Below are positions 7,565 to 15,413 of a stretch of 53,131 nt of DNA, piece after piece. The DNA is from Alphaproteobacteria bacterium (GTDB lineage: Bacteria > Pseudomonadota > Alphaproteobacteria > RF32 > CAG-239), in the NCBI GenBank assembly GCA_017477185.1, contig JAFUXF010000004.1, positions 1 through 53,131 of the forward strand, given 5' to 3'. Numbering within the stretch: the stretch's first letter is position 1; each line of letters opens with the position of its first letter. The notes beneath the pieces are model-generated. The model worked only from the letters and a program-made list of their open reading frames with translations, did no database searches and was not told where the DNA came from. The position numbers and the translations under genes were made by a program.

Positions 7565-9816
7565 TAACGGTCGCGGGATATATTGCCAAGTTTTTAAAGG
7601 GGCATAAAATTAATCACATATTCGGTTTTCAAGGTTCTGCAATGCTTAAGATGCTTGATGAAATCGTGGATGAGGGAATTGAGTATGTGCAGAACTTTAA
7701 TGAGCAGGCATCGGGTTTCGGAGCAGATGCTTATGCTAGAATAAATGGTATAGGTGCGGCGATAGCGACTTCTGGCCCGGGAGCGGTTAATTTGATCGGT
7801 GGGATTGCAAATGCTTATTTTGATTCTGTTCCGCTTATTTTTATTACGGGGCAGGATTATTCTACAGGTATATTGGCCAATAATGGTGCGAGACAAAACG
7901 GTTTTCAGGATATGGATATTGTCTCAATGGTGAGGCCAATTACCAAATATGCCGTTCTTCTTGATAAACCCGAAAATGTGCGCTATGAACTTGAAAAAGC
8001 ATATTATTTTGCTACCACAGGCAGAAAAGGTTCTGTTTTAATAGATGTACCGATTGATGTTCAGTTTAAAGAAATTGATGAAACATTATTAAAAGGTTTT
8101 GAAAAACCGTTGCAAGACGGAAATGACTATAGAATTAGTGAAATTATTAAGTTACTTAAAGCATCAAGCCGACCGGTTGTTCTTGCAGGCGGCGGCATCA
8201 GAGGGGCTGATGCCGTAGCGGAATTCAGAGAATTTGCCAATAAAACGCATATTCCCGTTATTGCCACGCTGAACGGCATTGATACCATTGAGAATTTGGT
8301 AGGCTTTTCAGGTTTATACGGCAACAGTGAAGCTAATCTTGCCATTAAAAATGCTGATTTGATTATTGCGCTTGGGGCAAGATTTTCTCTCAAACAAATC
8401 GGCAAGAAAAAAGAGCAGTATAATTTAAGCGCCAAAATTATTCATGTAGATATTGATGAAGCTGAGATAAATCGCACCTTTATGAAAGAAGATGTTTCCG
8501 TAATTGCGGATTTAAAAGGATTTTTAAAGGCAATAAATCAGCAGAAAATTAAATTAGAGATTAAAAATTGGCTGGCACAAGTTCAGACATGGCAAAATCT
8601 TTACAAAGACATGGTTGTATGTTCTCTCAAAGGTGTGGATCCGGTAAAATTAGTCAGAGAAATTGCCGAATATGCAGACAACAACGCCGTTTTTACGGCT
8701 GATGTTGGGGCCAATCAGATGTGGGTTGCACAAGGGCTGCGTTTAAAGGCTGAGCAACGTTTACTCAATTCTGCCGGTTTCGGTGCCATGGGGTATTCGC
8801 TTCCTGCCGGAATAGGTGCTTCATATCGGGCACCTGAAGTCATCAGTTTTACCGGAGACGGCGGTCTCCAAATGAATTTGCAGGAATTAAACACTCTTGC
8901 ATTAAGACGTAACAATGTAAAGTGTGTTGTATTTAATAATAATAACCTCGGCTTAATGAGAGATGTCCAATTAAGATATTACAATAATCATTTTTACGGC
9001 AATAATGATAAAGAGTTTAGTTGTCCGGATTTAGAAAAGTTAGCCGAAGCTTTTAATCTGGGGTATATAAGCATAGCAACCGAAAATGATTTTGTGAACT
9101 TAAAAGAAGTTTTTGAGTGTAATGAGCCGTATATAATTGATGTCAGAATAGATAAAGATACTATACCTTTGAATAGATATGATGATAAAGCTTTACGAAA
9201 ACGGATTTATTTGGATTTTGATGGCACACTCATTAATTCTCAGGGGCGCCTATATAGGTTGTTTAAGGAGCTTTGCCCCGAGTGTGATTTGAGCGAGGAA
9301 GAATACAACAACCTCAAGCGCACGCGTATCTCACAAAAAAAACTTTTACAAGACAGATATGGTTATAGTGATGAGCAGGCAGAGGCTTTTCATCAGGTTT
9401 GGATGGAAAAAATTGAGGAAAAAGATCGCATTGAAACAGATTTTCCATACGATGGCATGACATCTGTTTTGGAAAAACTTTCCAAAACTAATGATTTATA
9501 TCTGGTAACACATCGACAAAGAAAAGATTTAGCTTATTCTCAAATAGAAAAGTTCGGCTGGAGCAAATTTTTCAAAGAGTTATTAATAACAGAAGGAAAA
9601 ATGTCAAAAGTCGACATAATACGTTCTATCACAGAACCATTGCCCTGTGATGTTTTAATCGGAGATACCGGTGAGGATATTAAATGTGCTCACGAACTTG
9701 GTATTCACTCTATTGCCGTTTGCTGGGGTATTTTAAATAAAGAAATTCTCTCAGAATACCAACCTGACTTTATTGCAGAAAGGATTGAAGATCTTGATTA
9801 CTGTTCATTTTTGTAA
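7561..9816 (+). CDS. Fusion of a ThDP-dependent enzyme (acetolactate-synthase-like) and a HAD hydrolase
   Basis: Residues 1 to about 540 form a complete ThDP enzyme of the acetolactate synthase/pyruvate oxidase type. The N-terminal domain carries the expected catalytic glutamate at E48 (FNEQASG). The C-terminal domain has the ThDP/Mg motif from GDGG (432-435) to the NN pair near 459-460. Residues about 548-751 form a HAD hydrolase beginning LDFDGTLINS (551-560) and ending with the GDTGEDIKCAHELG metal motif. The two are joined in one frame with no stop or ribosome binding site between them. ThDP enzymes in polysaccharide loci can make branched sugars (YerE, AviO1) or decarboxylate keto acids; HAD domains often remove sugar phosphates. 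Fusion suggests consecutive steps. The start overlaps the ATP-grasp gene by 4 bp. Confidence 0.85.
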   Translation: MITVAGYIAKFLKGHKINHIFGFQGSAMLKMLDEIVDEGIEYVQNFNEQASGFGADAYARINGIGAAIATSGPGAVNLIGGIANAYFDSVPLIFITGQDYSTGILANNGARQNGFQDMDIVSMVRPITKYAVLLDKPENVRYELEKAYYFATTGRKGSVLIDVPIDVQFKEIDETLLKGFEKPLQDGNDYRISEIIKLLKASSRPVVLAGGGIRGADAVAEFREFANKTHIPVIATLNGIDTIENLVGFSGLYGNSEANLAIKNADLIIALGARFSLKQIGKKKEQYNLSAKIIHVDIDEAEINRTFMKEDVSVIADLKGFLKAINQQKIKLEIKNWLAQVQTWQNLYKDMVVCSLKGVDPVKLVREIAEYADNNAVFTADVGANQMWVAQGLRLKAEQRLLNSAGFGAMGYSLPAGIGASYRAPEVISFTGDGGLQMNLQELNTLALRRNNVKCVVFNNNNLGLMRDVQLRYYNNHFYGNNDKEFSCPDLEKLAEAFNLGYISIATENDFVNLKEVFECNEPYIIDVRIDKDTIPLNRYDDKALRKRIYLDFDGTLINSQGRLYRLFKELCPECDLSEEEYNNLKRTRISQKKLLQDRYGYSDEQAEAFHQVWMEKIEEKDRIETDFPYDGMTSVLEKLSKTNDLYLVTHRQRKDLAYSQIEKFGWSKFFKELLITEGKMSKVDIIRSITEPLPCDVLIGDTGEDIKCAHELGIHSIAVCWGILNKEILSEYQPDFIAERIEDLDYCSFL

Positions 9817-9826
9817 AAAAACAAAT

Positions 9827-10810
9827 ATGGGGAAAAGAACAATAACTCCGAGCGGTGAAAAATTTTTACCGTTAGAGTTTCTTCGTTTTATTATGGCTAT
9901 TGGCATATGCTATGCCCATTTGTTATCGAAGTTAACACAAAAGTTTATTGATTTGGATTTTAAACCCATATTCTCAGGGGCATCCCATGCGACATTTGCG
10001 GTTCCGGCATTTTTTATCATCAGCGGCTTTTTTCTTAAAAGCGACGGCGAATTAGGTGATTTCGTCGCCAAAAAAATAATCAGACTCTGGCCGATGCTTG
10101 CATGTAGTATTTTGATACATATAGGCAACGGATATGATTTGCTGGGCTTATTGTTTCTAAATGATGGCTTAGGGATAATCAATAAAACAAATGCCAATCC
10201 TGCTATATGGTATGTATGTGTGTTATTTTGGGTGCTTATTTGTTTTTATTTATTCTTAAAATACACGGATATCAAGAAACAGGTTTTAACACTGATATTG
10301 ATTTCATATTTTGCATTGTTTCTTATTTGTCATCGCGGAAGCAGCTATAACCAAGTTGTTGCGCCCTTTTTGACTTTAGGTGTTGTTTATGGAATATTCG
10401 GTGTTTCTTTTGGTATTCTTTTTAGGAAGTTTTGGCAGGCATCGCATAAGCTTTTTGATAATCTACAAAATGAAAAGATTATTTTTACGATTCTTGAAGT
10501 GATATTAGTCGGCGGGTTTATTTATGTCAGTGCCTTTTATAAAGGTTTTTTGCATCCGCTGTGCTATATTTTATTATTTACGGCTGTGTTTTATGTTATC
10601 TTGCTTGCAAAAGGCTTTATATCAACAATTTTTGCCAAACTGAGTGTTTTAGGAAGATATTCTTACTCGATGTATTTAATGCAATTTCCATGTTTTTATT
10701 TTATGAATAAATGGCTATGGAACAATTTTCAGACGAGCAACAGATTCACCATAATCCTTGTATCCCTTGCTGTGTGCGGATTGTCGGGGGGGGGGGTATC
10801 ATTTGATTGA
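9827..10810 (+). CDS. Acyltransferase-3 family membrane protein, 3' end shifted by a poly-G tract
   Basis: The 327-residue integral membrane protein has about ten hydrophobic helices. It starts with the acyltransferase-3 signature (FLPLEFLRFIMAIGICYAHL) and a conserved AVPAFFIISGFFL segment. The family O-acetylates sugars of lipopolysaccharide or capsule at the inner membrane. Near the 3' end an 11-G tract (10786-10796) puts the reading frame into an early stop at 10810. With ten Gs it would continue for 23 more residues (YHLIEIPLGRRLKVIYEKIK...) and stop at 10868, one base before the next gene, as expected for this tightly packed operon. The family normally ends in such an IP/RPLGRR segment. 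This state may therefore be OFF or altered. The start at 9827 was preferred over 9773, which lies inside the previous gene. Confidence 0.88.
   Translation: MGKRTITPSGEKFLPLEFLRFIMAIGICYAHLLSKLTQKFIDLDFKPIFSGASHATFAVPAFFIISGFFLKSDGELGDFVAKKIIRLWPMLACSILIHIGNGYDLLGLLFLNDGLGIINKTNANPAIWYVCVLFWVLICFYLFLKYTDIKKQVLTLILISYFALFLICHRGSSYNQVVAPFLTLGVVYGIFGVSFGILFRKFWQASHKLFDNLQNEKIIFTILEVILVGGFIYVSAFYKGFLHPLCYILLFTAVFYVILLAKGFISTIFAKLSVLGRYSYSMYLMQFPCFYFMNKWLWNNFQTSNRFTIILVSLAVCGLSGGGVSFD
10786..10796 (+). repeat. Homopolymeric G(11) tract inside the acyltransferase gene
   Basis: Eleven consecutive G residues occur in a gene otherwise rich in A and T. Slipped-strand changes of one unit would switch the C-terminus of the acyltransferase between two frames; ten (or thirteen) Gs restore the family-typical end. 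No comparable G run was seen elsewhere in the window. Confidence 0.9.
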
Positions 10811-10869
10811 AATTCCTTTAGGAAGGCGACTTAAAGTAATTTATGAAAAAATTAAAGTAAGGATGTAAC

Positions 10870-11811
10870 ATGTCAATATCAATTAATCGTTATAATTCGG
10901 AACAACAAGCCGAATGGGATAATTTTATAGATGCTTCCAAAAACGGAACGTTTATACTTAAACGCGGCTATATGGACTACCATTCCGACCGTTTCCAAGA
11001 TTTTTCCCTGATGTTTTATGATGACGGCAAGTTGTTGGCGGTTATGCCGGCCTCACTGCATGGTGATGAGGTTCGCTCTCACGGCGGTTTGACTTATGGC
11101 GGCATTATCTCTGACAAAAAAATGACGACGCCGAAAATGTTGGAAGTTTTTGATGTGCTTAAGGCTTTTTTGAAAGAAAACGGTATTAAAAAGCTTTTAT
11201 ATAAACGTGTGCCGGCGATTTTTTATCAATATCCCTCTGATGAAGATATGTATGCTTTATTTAGAAATAATGCGACAATAGCCTATCGGAACATTTCAAC
11301 AACTATTCTCATGGAAGATAAAATTAATTTTAATGAACGTCGCAGACGCAATATCAAAAAAGCAATTAAGGCTAATCTTTTAGTTCATCAAAGTTTTGAT
11401 TTTAAGGGATATATTAATTTGGTTAACGAGGTTTTAGGTGTTCATCATGATGCCAAGGCCGTGCATACGGGTGATGAACTGGAATTGCTTGCCAGCAGAT
11501 TTCCAGATAACATTAAATTGTTTATTACCGAAAATAACGAGCATGAGATGTTGGCAGGTGTCTTGATATATGAGATGCCAATGGTGGCACATACGCAATA
11601 TATTGCAAACTCTGATAGAGGTAGGGATATCGGGGCATTAGATTTGGTTTTTGATTATTTAATCAATAATGTGTATACAACAAAAAAATATTTTGATTTC
11701 GGAACTTCCAACGAAGAAAACGGCAAAGTATTGAATTTTGGCTTGGTCGGTCAAAAGCAAGAATTTGGCGGGCGTGGTATTATTTATGATATTTATGAGT
11801 TGGATATATAA
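10870..11811 (+). CDS. FemAB/GNAT-type acyltransferase
   Basis: The 313-residue cytoplasmic protein has the two-lobed GNAT fold of the FemAB-like group (PF13480 type). The N-terminal half carries segments such as GGLTYGGIIS and the RRRRNIKKAIKANL basic stretch. The C-terminal half carries a GVLIYEMPMVAHTQYIANSDRGRDIGALDLVF core, followed by the DFGTSNEENGKVLNFGLVGQKQEFGGRG ending that is typical of this group in capsule and O-antigen clusters. Such enzymes transfer acyl or aminoacyl groups, often to amino sugars. Together with the ATP-grasp and membrane acyltransferase genes it suggests a heavily decorated sugar. An AAGGA site lies upstream, within the alternative end of the acyltransferase gene. 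Confidence 0.78.
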   Translation: MSISINRYNSEQQAEWDNFIDASKNGTFILKRGYMDYHSDRFQDFSLMFYDDGKLLAVMPASLHGDEVRSHGGLTYGGIISDKKMTTPKMLEVFDVLKAFLKENGIKKLLYKRVPAIFYQYPSDEDMYALFRNNATIAYRNISTTILMEDKINFNERRRRNIKKAIKANLLVHQSFDFKGYINLVNEVLGVHHDAKAVHTGDELELLASRFPDNIKLFITENNEHEMLAGVLIYEMPMVAHTQYIANSDRGRDIGALDLVFDYLINNVYTTKKYFDFGTSNEENGKVLNFGLVGQKQEFGGRGIIYDIYELDI

Positions 11812-11828
11812 ATACGAAAGTTCATAAT

Positions 11829-13787
11829 ATGATTAAAAAAATTACCAAACAACTTTTTGTAAGTATATTTTTTGCGTTGACAATTTTCGGGTTTATTCCT
11901 CTTAGTTTTTTGATTGCAAATTATACCGAGTTGGATGTTGATTTTTCTGTTTTGATTAAAACCCTGATGATGACGGCATTGATCTGGTTTTTGATTTCCG
12001 GTGTTGTTTTGTTGATTTCTTTTTGGATTAGTAAAAAACTGAATAAGTTTTTCTTAGGATTGTTTTTTATTGCAGGCTTATTCGGATATTTTGAATATCT
12101 TTTTATTATGCCACATATCGGACAATTGAACGGGGAGCCTTTTATTATTAAAAATCATATAAGTTTGGCTGTTGCAGATATTGTTTTTTTGCTTGTTTTA
12201 ATTCTTGTTGTTGTTAAATATAGTAAAGATGAGTATTTTCTGTCCTTTTTATATAGGGCAAGCCTCTTTCTTACTATTCTTCAAGGTATTTGTTTGGCCT
12301 TTAATCCGGTATGGCGCGGAATTGAAAATGAAGAAGAAGGGATTTATTCGTTCAAATATTATAATTTTGATTTGAGTAAATATAATGTTTATTCCAAGAA
12401 TAAAAATATTGCCATTGTGTTGCTGGATGGTTTTGGTAAGGGTGTTTTTGAGGAGTTATTAATAAAATATCCCGAATATAAGGAAATTTTTAAGGATTTT
12501 GAATTTTATCCGGATACTATTAGTTTAAACAGATCTACTTCTTTTGCATTGCCGGCGTTGTTTCAGGGATTTGAACCGGAAAGCGGTGTTCATGATGAGG
12601 CTTATTATACGGCTTTAAAACAAGGTATCAGTTCAGATAAAGCAATGTTAAATGTCTTAAAAAAAGCCGGATATACAAATTATATTTATCCTTTTGCCTC
12701 AAATTTGATGTATTTGCATCCGTCTTTTATAGATAATCTGATTTTAGCAAAAGAGATAAATCTTCCCAAGTGGTTTTATAGAAAAGTAGTTCGAAATGTT
12801 GTTGCTTTTTACACCCTTCCTATTTCTTTTAAGGCTGCTTCTCATAGATTTCTGACTAAAATTACCTTGGATAAAAATTCAAAATGGCTGCCGTTGTCGC
12901 CGTACTATGTTGAAAATGATTTTTATAATAAATTTAAAGATAAAATAGAAACAGACGATGAAGAAAAAGTTTTTAAATTTTACCATTTGCGCGGATTGCA
13001 TGAACCCTATAAACTGAACGCTAATTTTGAAGTTACGGATATGAGCAATACTCAAGAAGATATAGTTGAATTGACGGCAAAATTGTATATGACGATGCTC
13101 AAAAATTATTTAAATGATTTGAAGAAATCCGGAATTTATGATAAAACAGCCGTTATTATTATGAGTGATCATGGAACAGGCAGGGTATTATCGCCGTTAC
13201 AGTCGGAGAAAGAAACACCGGTTAATACAATATTGCTTTATAAAAATTTTAATCAACAGCAAGATGAAATGAAAGTTGTTAAAGAGGTCTATCCTGATGT
13301 TGAAGATATTTCCGATTTGGTTTTCTATTCGGCTAGAATTACTTCAAACAAGTTTAATATCCAAGATGAGCAGAAAAATAAAGAATTTTTAAAAAATATC
13401 CGTCAATCTCAAAAGGATTTTTTGGTGGATCACAGATTAAAACGGGAAAATTTTACAGGTAAGATTGCCTATGATGTTCCGGTTCGTATTCATACATACG
13501 TCTTAAATGGAAAAAATGGTACACTGACGATTAATTCTCCAAAGGCATCAGAAGAAATTAAATTCTGCCTGCAAAATAAAAAAGTTGCTTATTGTATGAA
13601 TCATTGCAGAAAAACTGAGGAAGCAGACGGGTCTTATTATCTTCAGTTTGATTTTATCGGAGAAGATTTGCCGAAAGGTGAATATGAGCTGAAGATCTTA
13701 AATACTGATGAAAATAAATTTTATAACTTGAAAACTCCGATAAAAAATGTTTTAGTTAGAGACAAGGTGATTTTTGTTACGAACTGA
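11829..13787 (+). CDS. Membrane-anchored alkaline-phosphatase-superfamily (sulfatase/phosphoethanolamine-transferase-like) protein, copy 1
   Basis: The 652-residue protein has four to five N-terminal membrane helices (about residues 8-165) followed by a soluble domain. That domain starts NIAIVLLDGFGKG, with metal-binding D200, and contains MSDHGTG (D447-H448). A serine/threonine-rich NRSTSFALPALF segment follows the first motif where the nucleophile lies in sulfatase-fold enzymes. The architecture resembles EptA, LTA synthase and OpgB-type transferases, which attach phospho-groups to surface glycans. A C-terminal beta domain of about 100 residues follows. It is paralogous to the gene at 15414-17393. 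Only a weak ribosome binding site is seen at ATG 11829. Confidence 0.75.
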   Translation: MIKKITKQLFVSIFFALTIFGFIPLSFLIANYTELDVDFSVLIKTLMMTALIWFLISGVVLLISFWISKKLNKFFLGLFFIAGLFGYFEYLFIMPHIGQLNGEPFIIKNHISLAVADIVFLLVLILVVVKYSKDEYFLSFLYRASLFLTILQGICLAFNPVWRGIENEEEGIYSFKYYNFDLSKYNVYSKNKNIAIVLLDGFGKGVFEELLIKYPEYKEIFKDFEFYPDTISLNRSTSFALPALFQGFEPESGVHDEAYYTALKQGISSDKAMLNVLKKAGYTNYIYPFASNLMYLHPSFIDNLILAKEINLPKWFYRKVVRNVVAFYTLPISFKAASHRFLTKITLDKNSKWLPLSPYYVENDFYNKFKDKIETDDEEKVFKFYHLRGLHEPYKLNANFEVTDMSNTQEDIVELTAKLYMTMLKNYLNDLKKSGIYDKTAVIIMSDHGTGRVLSPLQSEKETPVNTILLYKNFNQQQDEMKVVKEVYPDVEDISDLVFYSARITSNKFNIQDEQKNKEFLKNIRQSQKDFLVDHRLKRENFTGKIAYDVPVRIHTYVLNGKNGTLTINSPKASEEIKFCLQNKKVAYCMNHCRKTEEADGSYYLQFDFIGEDLPKGEYELKILNTDENKFYNLKTPIKNVLVRDKVIFVTN

Positions 13788-13798
13788 AAGGAAAATTG

Positions 13799-14008
13799 AT
13801 GAAAGACGTATTATGTTTATTTTTGTTTTTGATGGTTTTGTCTGTAAAACCGGCTTATGCATATTTGGATCCGGGAGCAGGCAGTATGTTTGTTCAGGCT
13901 TTGGTAGCCTGTTTTGCACTTATTGCAGCCTTTTTTGATAAAATTAAGATGCAAATAAAAAGTATTTTTGCCAAGTTATTCCACAAGCAGGATACAAAAA
14001 ATGACTAG
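13799..14008 (+). CDS. Small exported/membrane protein with YLDPGAGS motif
   Basis: The 69-residue protein has a signal-peptide-like N-terminus ending AYA at residue 21, the motif YLDPGAGS (22-29), one membrane helix (about 30-47) and a basic tail. Small proteins with a YLDPG(T/A/S)GS motif recur in polysaccharide loci next to methyltransferase and sulfatase-like genes, but their role is not known to me. ATG 13799 was chosen over the in-frame TTG just upstream because of the AAAGGAA site. The gene overlaps the following methyltransferase by 8 bp, so the two are translationally coupled. Confidence 0.8.
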   Translation: MKDVLCLFLFLMVLSVKPAYAYLDPGAGSMFVQALVACFALIAAFFDKIKMQIKSIFAKLFHKQDTKND

Positions 14009-15356
14009 TGTATCTGCTTCTTTTCGTGATCCGTCTGGTTTTATCTTCAAAAAAGATGGTCTAATCTATCGTCAAATCAATGAATGTTATAAAGATAATT
14101 GGCAAAAGTTTATCGACAGTGGTCTTTATGATAAATTGGTAAGTGAAAATATGTTAATTAGGCATGATGATGTTTCAAAAGATTTTGATGCCTATAAAGT
14201 CATCAGACCGGAAATGGTTGATTTTATTTCTTATCCATATGAATGGAGTTTTTCGCAATATAAAGATGCCGCTTTATTGACCTTAAATATCCAAAAGACG
14301 GCGCTTGAATACGGGATGTCGCTCAAGGATGCCAGTGCTTATAATGTCCAATTTCATAAAGGCAAGCCTGTTTTTATTGATACTTTATCGTTTGAGATTC
14401 TTAATGAGAAAAAACCATGGGTTGCATACGGACAATTTTGTCGGCATTTTTTAGCACCGATTGCTTTAATGGCAAAACAAGACATTCGTCTGAGTTCTTT
14501 AATGAAAAACTATATAGACGGAATACCGCTTGATTTGGCGGATAAGTTGTTGCCTTGCTTCTCCGGTTTTGGGCTGTATATGAATATTCATCTACATGCC
14601 AAAAGTCAGAAAAAATATGAGAGTGTTCATGACGGAAAGGTAAAAGAGCTTAAATTTTCAAAAAGTTACCACAAGGCCATTGTTAACGGATTAATCAGTT
14701 TAATCGAATCGTTAAAGTTTGCCACTAAAGATACCGAGTGGGGAGATTATTATACTTTTACCAATTATGATGATAAAGCACAAAACAGTAAAGAAAATTT
14801 GGTAAAAGACTTTATCAAACGTACAAAATCCTTAACTTTGTGGGATATCGGAGCCAATAACGGATATTATTCGCGTATGGCATCTGATACCGGAATTAAA
14901 ACGGTTGCTTTTGATATTGATCCGATAGCGGTGGAAAAGAATTATCGTCAGGTTAAGAAAAATAAAGAAGAAAATATTTTGCCGTTGATTATGGATTTGA
15001 CTAATCCTTCGCCGGCAATAGGTTGGAATTTGGAGGAAAGAAGTTCTGTTGTTCAGAGGGGAAAAGCTGATACAGTAATGGCTTTGGCCTTGATTCATCA
15101 TTTAGCGATTTCCAATAATTTACCCTTTAAGATGATTGCCAAGTTTTTAGCTGCGATTTGTAAAAATTTGATTATCGAATTTGTTCCTAAAAATGATTCA
15201 CAGGTACAAAAATTACTCTCAACCAGAGAGGATATTTTTCCTGGTTATGATATTGAACATTTTGAAGCAGATTTTGGTAAATATTTTAAGATCATTCACA
15301 AAGAGACTGTCAGTAATTCGGTACGCACGCTTTATTTGTTTAAAGTCATAGATTAG
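14001..15356 (+). CDS. Class I SAM-dependent methyltransferase (NoeA-like)
   Basis: The 451-residue protein has a SAM-binding motif I LWDIGANNGYYSRMA (D282-G288) and a motif II region KTVAFDIDPIAVEKNY. A 270-residue N-terminal region (SGFIFKKDGLIYRQIN, KDASAYNVQFHKGKPVFIDTLSFE) matches the nodulation protein NoeA-related family. Such proteins are common in polysaccharide and nodulation gene clusters and probably methylate a glycan or its precursor. The ATG at 14001 lies inside the end of the YLDPG gene (8-bp overlap). Together with that gene and the two sulfatase-fold proteins on either side, it forms a compact four-gene module. Confidence 0.82.
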   Translation: MTSVSASFRDPSGFIFKKDGLIYRQINECYKDNWQKFIDSGLYDKLVSENMLIRHDDVSKDFDAYKVIRPEMVDFISYPYEWSFSQYKDAALLTLNIQKTALEYGMSLKDASAYNVQFHKGKPVFIDTLSFEILNEKKPWVAYGQFCRHFLAPIALMAKQDIRLSSLMKNYIDGIPLDLADKLLPCFSGFGLYMNIHLHAKSQKKYESVHDGKVKELKFSKSYHKAIVNGLISLIESLKFATKDTEWGDYYTFTNYDDKAQNSKENLVKDFIKRTKSLTLWDIGANNGYYSRMASDTGIKTVAFDIDPIAVEKNYRQVKKNKEENILPLIMDLTNPSPAIGWNLEERSSVVQRGKADTVMALALIHHLAISNNLPFKMIAKFLAAICKNLIIEFVPKNDSQVQKLLSTREDIFPGYDIEHFEADFGKYFKIIHKETVSNSVRTLYLFKVID

Positions 15357-15413
15357 CAAACGAATATAAACATCGATGCAGGGGTTGAGTGAGATAAAAA
15401 GAAAGGTAAAAAA

